Notes under the pieces: generated by a model
Seen by the model: only the letters and a program-made list of their open reading frames with translations
Told to the model about the DNA's origin: nothing
The model's database searches: none
Translations under genes and position numbers: made by a program
Source: DASXHY01 sp036272195
Lineage (GTDB): Bacteria > Verrucomicrobiota > Verrucomicrobiia > Limisphaerales > DASXHY01
Assembly (NCBI GenBank): GCA_036272195.1
Contig: DATAZE010000044.1
Coordinates: forward strand, 30,878-94,877
DNA: 64,000 bases
Direction: 5' to 3'
Part shown: positions 50,188-58,794 of the stretch, piece by piece
How the letters are laid out: every line of letters begins with the position of its first letter
Numbering within the stretch: the stretch's first letter is position 1

Positions 50188-51062
50188 TCTACATTCTGCG
50201 CTTGTTCGCGGAATTTTTCCAATTCCGCTTTCAAGGTCACGACTTCACGCGAAATCAGGCTGTCGTTGGCTTTCGAGCCGATGGTATTGATTTCGCGGTT
50301 CATTTCCTGCGCGAGAAAATCCAGGGTGCGCCCCACCGGTTCGCCGGTTTTCAGGCAATCATCGAACTGTTGAAAGTGACTTTGCAGGCGAGTCAATTCC
50401 TCGGTGATGTCCGAGCGATCGGCGAAATAAACGACTTCTTTCAACAGGCGTTCGTCTTCAGCCGCGGGCGCTTCCAGTTTCGCCTCTTTGATGCGCTGGA
50501 TGAGTTGCTCACGATAACGCGCCGCCACCTTGGGCGCGTGCGTCTGGACCTGCGTGGTCGCCCGCCGCATGATGGCCACGCGCTCAACCAGGTCCTGCTT
50601 CAAGTGCGTCCCTTCGCGCACCCGCATCTTCACGAGCGCGACGAGCGCCTTGTTCAAAGCCTTTTCAACGGCCGGCCAGAAATTTTCCTCTTCCGCGATT
50701 TGTTCATCCGTCTGGAAAACGCCGGGAGCGCGCACAAGATGGTCGAGCGTCACGGAGCCGGAGATTCGCAGTTGTTTCGCGAGCTTGTTCAACTCGCGTG
50801 TGTAAGCCTTGGCCAGCGGGACGTTCAGGTGCATCCGCGCCGCCGAGTTGCCGCCAGAATGCAGCGTGACCCGGGCCGTCAGCCGCCCGCGCGCGATGTG
50901 GCGATTAATCAAATCGCGCATCTGCGCCTCGAGCATTTCCATCTCGCGTGGAAGGTTGATGAAAATCTCGCTTTGCTTGCGGTTCACGGAGCTTAGCTCG
51001 ACCGTAATCTTGAACCCGTCCTGCGAGCAATCGCCCCGGCCATATCCGGTCATTGACTTCAT
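50184..51062 (-). CDS. yicC: YicC family endoribonuclease
   Basis: A protein of 292 residues, the normal length. The start MKSMTGYGRGDCSQDGFKIT is the YicC hallmark, followed by VELSSVNRKQSEIFINLPRE and the C-terminal DUF1732 domain with DRSDITEELTRLQSHFQQFD and LDFLAQEMNREINTIGSKAN. YicC-like proteins cleave RNA in other bacteria (family knowledge). First gene in the minus-strand run of eleven genes; its stop overlaps the gmk start (ATGA). Confidence 0.95.
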   Translation of the reverse strand: MKSMTGYGRGDCSQDGFKITVELSSVNRKQSEIFINLPREMEMLEAQMRDLINRHIARGRLTARVTLHSGGNSAARMHLNVPLAKAYTRELNKLAKQLRISGSVTLDHLVRAPGVFQTDEQIAEEENFWPAVEKALNKALVALVKMRVREGTHLKQDLVERVAIMRRATTQVQTHAPKVAARYREQLIQRIKEAKLEAPAAEDERLLKEVVYFADRSDITEELTRLQSHFQQFDDCLKTGEPVGRTLDFLAQEMNREINTIGSKANDSLISREVVTLKAELEKFREQAQNVE

Positions 51063-51087
51063 TCTGCCTGAAATTATGGGGGAACCC

Positions 51088-51150
51088 GCGAAATGTCGAA
51101 TGTCGAATGTCGAATTGGCTTGGGAGCGCTGGCGTCCCGCCCGCCTGCTT
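51088..51150. repeat. 7-bp units and single arm of the CCTGGGAGCGC repeat
   Basis: GCGAAAT, GTCGAAT, GTCGAAT, GTCGAAT in tandem at 51088-51115 with exact 7-base spacing. Immediately after, 51120-51142 matches the left arm of the inverted repeat at 11410 (TTGGGAGCGCTGGCGTCCC). It occupies the gap between the divergent yicC and aldo/keto reductase genes. Confidence 0.82.
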
Positions 51151-51219
51151 CTGCTGGGCCTTATACCCTAATTGTGAATTCCCGCGACCGAGCGGAGCAT
51201 TTGAATAGCCCATGATTTT

Positions 51220-52263
51220 ATGGAGAAAATCAATTTTACCGGACCCAAAACTGTCGGCCTTACCAGACGTGATTTTATGAAAATGGCAATTGCAACCGCT
51301 GCCGTCGCGGCGACCGGCCTGCCGGTGCAGGCAGTGGAAACACCAAACGAAATTCCCCAACGCGAGCTTGGTCGCACGGGCGAAAAAGTCTCCTGCATCG
51401 GCCTTGGCGGCTCGCATATTGGGAAGGTCGAGGACGAACAGGAAGGCATCCGCATCATGCGGAGCGCCATCGACCGTGGGCTGACGTTCATGGATAACAG
51501 TTGGGATTACAATGATGGTGATGGTGCCAGCGAAACTCGCATGGGCAAGGCCCTGCGCGATGGCTACCGCGACAAAGTTTTTTTGATGACAAAGTTTGAC
51601 GGGCGCACCAAAAAAGAAGCGGCGAAACAAATCGACGAATCGCTTCGCCGCCTGCAGACGGACCACCTTGATCTTCTCCAACTGCACGAAGTCATTCGCC
51701 TGGAAGACCCGGACCGCGCCTTTGCGGAGGGCGGCGCGATCGAGGCTTTGAAGGAAGCCCAAAAAGCCGGCAAATGCCGCTTTGTGGGTTTTACCGGGCA
51801 CAAAGATCCGACCGTTCACCTGCGCATGCTCGAAGCTGCCGCGAAGCATGATTTTCATTTCGATACCGTCCAAATGCCGTTGAATGTCATGGACGCCCAC
51901 TTCCGCAGTTTTCAACACCAGGTTCTGCCCGAATTGGTAAAGCAAGGGATCGGTGTGCTCGGCATGAAATCGATGGGCAGCGGCGTCATCCTGAAAAGCA
52001 AGGTCGTCAAACCGATCGAATGCCTGCATTACGCGCTGAACCTCCCGACTTCGGTGGTCATCACCGGCATCGACAGCATGAAAATCCTCGACCAGGCGAT
52101 TGAGGCCGCGAAGACGTTCAAGCCAATGACGGAGGAACAAGTCGCCTCGCTGCTCGCCCGCACGGCTGACGCGGCGAAGGACGGGAAATTTGAGTTATTC
52201 AAAACGGCGATGAAATTTGATTCCACAGCGCAGCATCCGCAATGGCTCGGGGAGGAATCCTAG
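51220..52263 (+). CDS. Tat-exported aldo/keto reductase
   Basis: A protein of 347 residues. A twin-arginine signal (LTRRDFMKMAIATAAVAATG) precedes the reductase, which is unusual for a family that is mainly cytosolic but common in Verrucomicrobiota and Planctomycetota. Catalytic residues: Asp and Tyr in FMDNSWDYNDGDGASE, Lys in VFLMTKFDGR and His in LLQLHEVI. The substrate is unknown. It is separated by 154 bases from metF. Confidence 0.88.
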   Translation: MEKINFTGPKTVGLTRRDFMKMAIATAAVAATGLPVQAVETPNEIPQRELGRTGEKVSCIGLGGSHIGKVEDEQEGIRIMRSAIDRGLTFMDNSWDYNDGDGASETRMGKALRDGYRDKVFLMTKFDGRTKKEAAKQIDESLRRLQTDHLDLLQLHEVIRLEDPDRAFAEGGAIEALKEAQKAGKCRFVGFTGHKDPTVHLRMLEAAAKHDFHFDTVQMPLNVMDAHFRSFQHQVLPELVKQGIGVLGMKSMGSGVILKSKVVKPIECLHYALNLPTSVVITGIDSMKILDQAIEAAKTFKPMTEEQVASLLARTADAAKDGKFELFKTAMKFDSTAQHPQWLGEES

Positions 52264-52330
52264 ACAGGAGCGCGAATTAGCAACAATTCACTTAAAAGTC
52301 CAAAAAGCGCTCCTTTATTCCATTATTCAT

Positions 52331-52354
52331 ATCATCATATCCTGATATGATGAT
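52331..52354 (+). promoter_or_regulatory. Perfect inverted repeat upstream of metF (likely operator)
   Basis: ATCATCATATC at 52331-52341 and GATATGATGAT at 52344-52354 are perfect inverses around a central CT. A promoter follows at 52362-52390 (TTGCAT, 17 bases, TATTCT), so the repeat sits just upstream of the -35. The core ATATC-N2-GATAT resembles operators of ArsR-family, methionine-cycle regulators, but no regulator gene is in the window, so the identity of the binder is open. Confidence 0.7.
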
Positions 52355-52417
52355 TTTATAGTTGCATTGCTTTCCTGGTTTCATTATTCTCGGTATCAAT
52401 AATTCGCCTTTGAGCCG

Positions 52418-53326
52418 ATGAGTGACGAAATTAAAAAACATTGTGAATTGGTGCGGGACATTTACGCCGCCAAAGTTGCCGCCGGTAAACCGGTGATTTC
52501 CTTCGAGTTTTTTCCGCCCAAGACTGATGAGGGCGACCGCAATCTGCTGGAAAAAACCATCCCTGCCCTGTTGCAGGCGAAACCGGATTATTGCTCGGTT
52601 ACTTACGGCGCGGGCGGCAGCACGCGCGATAAGACTTTGATGATCGTGGACCGTATTCAAAAGCAGCATCACCTGACGGCCGTGGCGCATCTCACGTGTG
52701 TGTCGGCCACGAAGGAGGAGATTCGCAGTTTGCTCGAGCAAATCCGTTTGCTCGGCGTCCGCAATGTGCTGGCGCTGCGCGGCGATCCGCCCGGCGGCGG
52801 AGCGTTCAAGACGACTGCCGGCGGATTCGAATTTTCGAATCAGTTGGTGGAATTCATCCGTGAGTTCGATCATTTCAGCATCGGCGTGGCTGGATTTCCT
52901 GAGGGCCACATCGCGTGCAAGCAGGGCAAGCACGTGGATTGGGGTTACCTGAAAAGCAAAATCGACGCGGGCGCGGATTACGTGCTGACGCAACTGTTTT
53001 TCGACAACGCGGATTATTACGAATTTCGCGATCATCTCAACAAGCAAGGTGTGAAAATCCCGATCGTGCCGGGCATCGTGCCGATTTTGAACGCGAACCA
53101 GATCAAGAAATTCACTGCTATGTGCGGCGCGCGGATTCCGGAATCGCTCGGGGCGAGGCTGGACGAAATCGGCGCGGACGAAGCAGCGGCGACGGAGTTC
53201 GGCATCGAGTACGCGACGCGGCAGTGTGAGGATTTGCTGCGCAACGGCGCGTCGGGCATCCATTTTTACACGCTGAACAAGGCGCATTCGACGGTGAACG
53301 TGTTGAAGAACCTGCGGCTGACTTAA
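52418..53326 (+). CDS. metF: Methylenetetrahydrofolate reductase
   Basis: A protein of 302 residues. Reduces 5,10-methylene-tetrahydrofolate to 5-methyl-tetrahydrofolate, the methyl donor for methionine. Patterns: PVISFEFFPPKTDEGDRNLL (the FEFFPPK motif, with Glu28-type catalytic residue), DYCSVTYGAGGSTRDKT, NVLALRGDPPGGG and FSIGVAGFPEGHIACKQGK, then ADYVLTQLFFDNADYYEFRD. Length and motifs are those of the bacterial enzyme with no regulatory domain. It is transcribed alone behind an inverted-repeat operator, and its end is followed by a dense set of hairpins. Confidence 0.96.
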   Translation: MSDEIKKHCELVRDIYAAKVAAGKPVISFEFFPPKTDEGDRNLLEKTIPALLQAKPDYCSVTYGAGGSTRDKTLMIVDRIQKQHHLTAVAHLTCVSATKEEIRSLLEQIRLLGVRNVLALRGDPPGGGAFKTTAGGFEFSNQLVEFIREFDHFSIGVAGFPEGHIACKQGKHVDWGYLKSKIDAGADYVLTQLFFDNADYYEFRDHLNKQGVKIPIVPGIVPILNANQIKKFTAMCGARIPESLGARLDEIGADEAAATEFGIEYATRQCEDLLRNGASGIHFYTLNKAHSTVNVLKNLRLT

Positions 53327-53330
53327 GTCT

Positions 53331-53390
53331 TGTAGCAGTCGAGGTAACGAGGCTCACTTCAATCAGAGCCTCCTGACGTCGGCTGCTACA
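53331..53390. repeat. Dispersed GAGCCTCC...GCTGCTACA repeat, copy 3 with full facing arm
   Basis: Left arm 53331-53355 (TGTAGCAGTCGAGGTAACGA then GGCTC) and right arm 53366-53390 (GAGCCTCCTGACGTC then GGCTGCTACA) are inverted copies with few mismatches and a ten-base loop. It starts four bases after the metF stop and probably ends its transcript. Confidence 0.85.
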
Positions 53391-53469
53391 TAGAGCCATT
53401 ACATCAAAGAACAAAAATTTCCCTGGTCTTCTCAGACGGCGAGGACGCTCGCCCCACCCTTTAAAGTTG

Positions 53470-53496
53470 AAAAAAAAGCCGCCATTATTGGCGGCT
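53470..53496 (-). terminator. Intrinsic terminator of the oxidoreductase gene
   Basis: On the minus strand, stem AGCCGCC/GGCGGCT with a six-base loop, followed by eight Ts (complement of the A-run 53470-53477). It lies about 80 bases past the stop at 53577. A textbook rho-independent terminator. Confidence 0.9.
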
Positions 53497-53513
53497 TGTG
53501 AAAGCAAGGGATC

Positions 53514-53564
53514 GTTCCGCGCATTCGCGCGGAACGGAATATGGGGCAGCGCAGCAGCGCTGCC
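53514..53564. repeat. Two perfect hairpins in tandem
   Basis: GTTCCGCGC/GCGCGGAAC with loop ATTC at 53514-53535, then GGCAGCGC/GCGCTGCC with loop AGCA at 53545-53564. Neither has a U-tract. They lie between the oxidoreductase stop and its terminator and may shield the mRNA 3' end. Confidence 0.75.
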
Positions 53565-53576
53565 CTACCGGGTTCG

Positions 53577-56500
53577 TTAAGCAATCTTCGCGAGTTCGGC
53601 GTCGAAGAGTTCGCGGGTTTTGGATTGCACTTCGGCGAGTTGGAGTTCGCCTTTGTCCAGTTTCGCGAGCAGAGCTTTTTGCGCGAGGTAATCCTTGTTC
53701 GCCACACCCGCTTTGCTTTGCAGCATGCGCCAGGCTTTGCGGCGTTCGACGGCGAACAACACCATCTGGCGTGACACGGCGAAGAATTTAATTTTCCCGC
53801 CGATCTCGGCCTTGATGTAACAGCCAAAGTTGGTCACGTAGCTGCGATGGTTCGGATTGAACACGCGGCGGTAAATGACGTCGTCCTGAGTGATGAACGC
53901 GAGCATGTCGTCCATGTGGATCAGTTCGGCGGCTTCCTCTTCCTTGATGGCTTTGATGTGCTTGCGGAAACGCGCCTCGGTGAGCGCCCAGTGCGCCACG
54001 TTGTAATTGTATTCCTCGCCGGTGGTGGCGAATTTGGTGCGCCACCAATCGCGGTTCGGCGTCGGGTTGCCTTTGAGGTCGAAGGCTTCCTGCGCGGTCT
54101 CGCCGTTTTGCGGGTTGAACACGAACTCAGGCATGCCGCGGGCGTCGCGGACCATCTTGGCCTGGTCGGCGCTCATGTTGTCCGCCACGCCGTGCTCGGG
54201 CTGGCAGGTCGTGTAGGCCTGGAAGAACGCGGTGCCGCGATATTCGAGGCCGTCCAGCATGGCCTTGTAAAGCTTGGCAGCGTTCGCCATCGAGACCTGG
54301 GCGACGAACGGCGAGCCGTGGCCGCTGGTGAAAGCTTCCGCGACGTTTTTCTTCTCGATCAATTTGCCCTGCGAGGCAACGCCGAACTGGTTCATGTCAT
54401 AACCGCCGAGCATGGTGGATGAATCGGAGTTCTGGCCGCCGGTGTTCGAATAGACCTGCGTATCGAGCATGAGCATCTTCACGTTCGGACGGTTTTGCAG
54501 GATGACTTTGGAGACGTTCTGGAAACCGATGTCGCCGAGCGCGCCGTCGCCACCGATGACCCACACTTTCGGCAGTTCGCGAATTTCCTGGTCGGTCATC
54601 AACGCGTCGTCGAGATGTGTGAGGGTGAACAGGTCGGCTTCGGTCATCACGCTTTCCTCGCGGTCGAGGAGCATGTCGGCGAGGCGTTCGGGGACGACGG
54701 AGCGGCGAGCGTGATTCAAAACGAGCGATTCGCCGAGCAGCCAGCTAATCGTGGCGCCGTCCTGGAACAGCGAGTTCATCCACGGATAGGGATGCGGGTT
54801 GGAGGGCGGCGTGGAACCGTAGACGGTATTGCAACCGGTGCTGGCGCCCATGAACATGACGCTCATGCCGTTGGCGCGGCGGCCATCGATGGATTGCAGA
54901 TCGCGATGGTTGAAGGCGTCCTGGCGCATGACGGCGGCGATGTTCTTGATGAGCTGCTCGTCGGTGATTGCGCCGTGCGCGGCTTCGTAAGCAGCGATGC
55001 GTTTGGCGGTGTCGGCGTCGTTCTCGCCGCCGAGGCCCATGATGGTGTGCTGGATCGCGCGGCGGAAACGATTGTATTCTTCTTCACTGCGCGCTTTGAG
55101 CTTCTGCAGTTTTTCCAGGCCGCTGTTTTCCAGGTGCGTGGCCTTGGAACGCAAGCGGTCGGCTTTCTTGTGATACAATGGACGCATGTAGGCTTCGGTC
55201 ACGGAAGCGGCGGCGCGGAGCACACTCTTCTCACCGCAACCAGCACAAGCGCCATCGCCACTCACGAGCGCTTCGTAATTACGCCGCACCATAAGGTGAT
55301 TGCGCAAGGCGGCTTCGCGGGAATTGGCGGCATCATTGTCGTTGTAGAGGCCGAGGAATTTTTGCGGCGTGTCGGGCAGCAACCGCGAGAATATCTGCGC
55401 GGTGGTCAATTCGGCATTCAAATCCTCGGTCTCGCGGGTCATGCGCAAGGCGTCGTGGTCGCCGCAGACTTGCACGCATTCGCCGCAACCTTTGCAGAGG
55501 TCGCTGACAAAAATGGAGAACAAGCCGCCGCTGCCGGGGGTCTTGGCTTCGAGCGAACGGAAAATTGCGGGCACGTTGTTGTAGGCCAGCGGCAGTTTGG
55601 CGAGGATGCCGACAAATTCGCCCTTGGCCTTGTCACTGATGTTTGTCAGGGCGTTGACTTCATCGCGGATGATGTCCTTGAACGGCAGTTTCGCGCGGGT
55701 CTTGACGGCTTCGTTCATTTTCGCGCGCGAGCGTTCCTCGATGCCTTTCAACTCGCCCGCCAGCTTCGCGCGGTCGTCACTGGTGGTGACGTAATAGTTC
55801 AGCGCGGTTTTCAAAACGGTGCTGACGTCCTGCGACGTGTTCGGCAGGGCGGTGTCGGGGCAGGCGGTGATGCACTCCATGCATTGGGTGCAATTCTCGG
55901 CAATGTAAACGGGCGTCTCGCGGCGGGCGACGTACTTGGATTGGGTGGCGCCGCTGCCGGCGCTCATCACGCCGAGCGACGCCAGGGCGCCGGCGGGTTG
56001 GTGATAACCGAGGCCGTTGCGATATTCAGAATCGAATTTCGCGAGGGTTTGGAATGCGTAACGAGGGGTCTGCTGCGCTGGCGCGGGAACGCCCGTGCCG
56101 CAGGCAGTGCCACAACCGGCGGTGGGGATGATCGGCGTGTCGCCGATGGGCCGCACGGGTGGGTTGCGCATGGAGGAGAAATCCGGGTCATCGAACAGGC
56201 CGTATTTAATTTCCTGCACGCGGGAAAAACCTTCCATCATAACCGTCATGTTGGAGGTGACGACGTCGTCACCGAAGCGGCCGAATTTTTTCTGGTACTG
56301 CTTTTTGACGGTCGTGTGGAACTGATCCTCCGTAATATTATTGTGCTGCAGGAAGGGTGAGACGCGGAAAAACGCGCCGAGAAAACTGTTGCCCTGCATG
56401 CGTAGTTGTAATTCCGCTTTATTGGTGGCTTTGCGCGCGATGTCGAAGCCGGGCAGAATGTAAACGCGGATATTATTTTCTTTGACGAATTTGCGGTGCT

Positions 56501-58322
56501 GCGCGGGGATGCGGGTCCAGGCGGTTTCGGGCGATTCACTGGATTCCCAGACGATGCATCCGCCTTTCTTAATGCCTTCAAGCGGGTTCGTGTGGGTGAA
56601 GGCCTTGGGATCGCAGCACAGTACCACGTCCACGTGGTTCAGCTCGCAGTTCACCTTGATCTGCTCGCGGGCGACGGTGAGATAATAATTGGTCGGCGCG
56701 CCCTTTTTCTCGGAACCATATTTCGGGTTCGCCATGATGAACAACTTTTCCTTGAGCTGGCCGTTCTCATCGCGTTCAGCATCGCGCTCTTTGATCATCT
56801 CGCCGAAGTTGCCGACGATTTCGCCGAGATTTTTACCGGTGGTGATCATTCCCCAGCCGCCGATGGAATGGAACCGGACCGCGATCGCCTTGTCAGGCAG
56901 AAGCGAGGGCGTGTCTTTGGAAATCACGGCGTACGGATGGTCGACGCCGAGGACGAAATAGGTTTCGCCATCGGCTGCGTTGCGGCCGTCCTTGCGGCGG
57001 GTCTGGCCAGTGGCGAATTCATAAGCGCCCAGCGTGTGCTCGGGCCGAAAATCACGCGAGCCGATGCCGTAAACGCCACGGAAAAGGCGCGGGGTTTCTT
57101 CGGGCTTCAACGCGGGCAGCGTGCCGCCGAATTTCGCGACTTCATTGGCTTTGCCAAGCGCCACACGGATGTCGCGAGCGAGCGGATTGTCGCCGGCGAG
57201 GCTCTCATCGGTGCGTTCGAGGATGATGACGTTCTTTTTGCCGCGGAGCGCGTTGATGATCGCGGCTTCCGGGAACGGACGAATCACATTGACGTGAATG
57301 GAGCCGACTTTGGCGTTGCGCTGGTCGCGCAGGTAATCGCAGGCGGCTTCGATATTATCGGCAGCGCAACCAAGCGAGACGAAAATGGTATCGGCATCGT
57401 CGCATTTATATTGCGTGATGAAGCCGTAGTGACGTCCGGTAAGGCGGCCAAATTCCTCATAGGCCTGTTGCAGGAAGCCGAGGATGGGTTCGTTGAAATT
57501 ATTCCGACGCGCGACGACGCCGTTCATGTGGTGTTCCTGGTTCTGCACCGGCCCAAGCAAGAGCGGGTTTTTCAGGTCCATCATTTCCGGCACCCGGCGA
57601 CGTTTCGCGCCGAACAATTCGCGTTGGGCGGGAGTCGGGCAATCAATCGTGTCATCCACGCCGCCGAGATATTCGCGGAGCAACTCGGCTTCGGGCGCGA
57701 GGTAGGTGCGCTCGCTGTGAGTGGTCAACATGCCGTCCTGGATGTTCATGCCGGGATTGAGCGCGAGCTCGTTCACCTTGCGCAGAATAATCGCCTGGTC
57801 GGCGGCCTGTTGCGCGTCCTTGCTGACGAGCATCGTCCAGCCAGTGTCGAGCGCGGCGTAAAAATCATCGTGGGCGCAATGGACATTCAGAGCGTGCTTG
57901 GTGAGCGCGCGCGCGCCGATTTCGAGGACCATGGTGGAGAACTTTCCGGGCGCATGATAATACTGCTCCATGGCGTAAACGATGCCCTGGCCGGAAGTGA
58001 AATTCACCGTGCGGCGTCCCGCGACGGAGAAGGCGGTGGCGCCGCCTTGCGCGGCATGTTCGCCTTCGGTCTCGACAGCGATTTTTTGCTGGCCCCACAC
58101 ATTGAGTTCACCCTGCGCGTAGGAGCCTTGATAAATTTCGCCGCCTTCGGTGGACGGCGTAATGGGATAGAAGACACCGCCTTCGGTGATGCGGGTTTCC
58201 ACGTATTGAGTAACAAGCTGATTGCCGTTACAAGTGACGCGGACGCCGGGATATTTGGGGGTATTGTGAGAGGCGGGCGTTTTCGAACGACCACCGGATT
58301 CCGCCGAAGGTGTCTGGTTCAT
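53577..58322 (-). CDS. nifJ: Pyruvate:ferredoxin (flavodoxin) oxidoreductase, single chain
   Basis: A protein of 1581 residues, about 400 longer than the usual ~1180. It oxidises pyruvate to acetyl-CoA and CO2 with ferredoxin or flavodoxin. Domains in order: pyrimidine-binding (TEGGVFYPITPSTEGGEIYQ, residues ~45-65), domain II (QYKCDDADTIFVSLGCAADN), gamma domain (AVRFHSIGGWGMITTGKNLG), ferredoxin domain with clusters C811-X2-C814-X2-C817-X3-C821 and C943-X2-C946-X2-C949-X3-C953, the TPP cluster region GDGACAGCGEKS and TPP-binding VIGGDGALGDIGFQ with YSNTGGQNSDSS. The 120-residue stretch between the ferredoxin clusters and about 60 residues near the end are larger than in typical enzymes. Indicates anaerobic or microaerobic metabolism. 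Monocistronic. Confidence 0.94.
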   Translation of the reverse strand: MNQTPSAESGGRSKTPASHNTPKYPGVRVTCNGNQLVTQYVETRITEGGVFYPITPSTEGGEIYQGSYAQGELNVWGQQKIAVETEGEHAAQGGATAFSVAGRRTVNFTSGQGIVYAMEQYYHAPGKFSTMVLEIGARALTKHALNVHCAHDDFYAALDTGWTMLVSKDAQQAADQAIILRKVNELALNPGMNIQDGMLTTHSERTYLAPEAELLREYLGGVDDTIDCPTPAQRELFGAKRRRVPEMMDLKNPLLLGPVQNQEHHMNGVVARRNNFNEPILGFLQQAYEEFGRLTGRHYGFITQYKCDDADTIFVSLGCAADNIEAACDYLRDQRNAKVGSIHVNVIRPFPEAAIINALRGKKNVIILERTDESLAGDNPLARDIRVALGKANEVAKFGGTLPALKPEETPRLFRGVYGIGSRDFRPEHTLGAYEFATGQTRRKDGRNAADGETYFVLGVDHPYAVISKDTPSLLPDKAIAVRFHSIGGWGMITTGKNLGEIVGNFGEMIKERDAERDENGQLKEKLFIMANPKYGSEKKGAPTNYYLTVAREQIKVNCELNHVDVVLCCDPKAFTHTNPLEGIKKGGCIVWESSESPETAWTRIPAQHRKFVKENNIRVYILPGFDIARKATNKAELQLRMQGNSFLGAFFRVSPFLQHNNITEDQFHTTVKKQYQKKFGRFGDDVVTSNMTVMMEGFSRVQEIKYGLFDDPDFSSMRNPPVRPIGDTPIIPTAGCGTACGTGVPAPAQQTPRYAFQTLAKFDSEYRNGLGYHQPAGALASLGVMSAGSGATQSKYVARRETPVYIAENCTQCMECITACPDTALPNTSQDVSTVLKTALNYYVTTSDDRAKLAGELKGIEERSRAKMNEAVKTRAKLPFKDIIRDEVNALTNISDKAKGEFVGILAKLPLAYNNVPAIFRSLEAKTPGSGGLFSIFVSDLCKGCGECVQVCGDHDALRMTRETEDLNAELTTAQIFSRLLPDTPQKFLGLYNDNDAANSREAALRNHLMVRRNYEALVSGDGACAGCGEKSVLRAAASVTEAYMRPLYHKKADRLRSKATHLENSGLEKLQKLKARSEEEYNRFRRAIQHTIMGLGGENDADTAKRIAAYEAAHGAITDEQLIKNIAAVMRQDAFNHRDLQSIDGRRANGMSVMFMGASTGCNTVYGSTPPSNPHPYPWMNSLFQDGATISWLLGESLVLNHARRSVVPERLADMLLDREESVMTEADLFTLTHLDDALMTDQEIRELPKVWVIGGDGALGDIGFQNVSKVILQNRPNVKMLMLDTQVYSNTGGQNSDSSTMLGGYDMNQFGVASQGKLIEKKNVAEAFTSGHGSPFVAQVSMANAAKLYKAMLDGLEYRGTAFFQAYTTCQPEHGVADNMSADQAKMVRDARGMPEFVFNPQNGETAQEAFDLKGNPTPNRDWWRTKFATTGEEYNYNVAHWALTEARFRKHIKAIKEEEAAELIHMDDMLAFITQDDVIYRRVFNPNHRSYVTNFGCYIKAEIGGKIKFFAVSRQMVLFAVERRKAWRMLQSKAGVANKDYLAQKALLAKLDKGELQLAEVQSKTRELFDAELAKIA

Positions 58323-58476
58323 ATAGATGACTCTCTATGTTCTTTCGCAGTCCGCCCGGGCGGGCTTACCATTTTTTCCGGGCGGAAAACAAAATTTGCA
58401 CACTACCATACGCCTATCGTGTCCCGGACTCAAAGGAAAAGCGCAGCAAATACCCGGCAATTTTAAAGGAGGTTTG
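58323..58476. other. Divergent upstream region of the oxidoreductase gene
   Basis: 154 bases between the oxidoreductase ATG and the small frame at 58477. The GC-rich palindrome CCGCCCGGGCGG at 58352-58363 is the only marked structure. Promoters for both directions are expected here, but I see no clear -35/-10 pair. Confidence 0.35.
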
Positions 58477-58794
58477 ATGAGCGTAAGTTATTGTGCCGGT
58501 GAAAGGAGAACCGAGCCGGCGTGCGGTCCTGCGCGCTGTTTTGAGCGGAAGCGGCCAGAAAAAGCGTCGATGGCAGGAAACTTGCGGTATTTTCGCCAGT
58601 TAGGGTTGCCGCACGAGGGTCCGAAAGCATCGCGGCCAGAGCGAGAGGAAAGGCGATTGTTTTCGGCAGAAGCGTTGCAAAAGTTTAAACATATTTTGCC
58701 GATTGTTTCAAGAATTTTATCTTCGGCAAAAGACTTTTACTTCTGGCAATCGCCCCACAACGCGTGCACCGTAAACGCTGACCGTGAAAGATAA
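58477..58794 (+). CDS. Possible small protein behind a strong ribosome-binding site
   Basis: A frame of 105 residues starting MSVSYCAGERRTEPACGPAR. It is preceded by AAAGGAGG at 58465-58472, four bases from the ATG, the best Shine-Dalgarno sequence noticed in the window. Its stop (58792-58794) overlaps the GTG of the UreF-like gene at 58784, which suggests translational coupling. The residues are Arg/Glu-rich with three cysteines in the first 22 and match no family I know. It may be a genuine small gene, a leader peptide or a chance frame in a leader. Confidence 0.35.
   Translation: MSVSYCAGERRTEPACGPARCFERKRPEKASMAGNLRYFRQLGLPHEGPKASRPEREERRLFSAEALQKFKHILPIVSRILSSAKDFYFWQSPHNACTVNADRER
58694..58731. 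promoter_or_regulatory. Candidate operator upstream of the UreF-like gene
   Basis: TTTTGCCGA at 58694-58702 and its perfect inverse TCGGCAAAA at 58723-58731, separated by 20 AT-rich bases. A third related half-site, TTTTCGGCAGAAG, is at 58659-58671. It is about 55 bases before the UreF-like GTG. It also falls inside the small frame at 58477, so only one of the two readings may be right. Confidence 0.35.

Noticed and set aside
52264..52417. SAM riboswitch upstream of metF
   Set aside because: No multi-helix core is visible; the region is AT-rich with one simple inverted repeat better explained as a protein operator.
54495..58466. Two long plus-strand open frames (621 and 656 codons) opposite the oxidoreductase gene
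   Set aside because: They are antisense to a well-conserved gene, have no family pattern and are the usual by-product of GC-rich codon bias.
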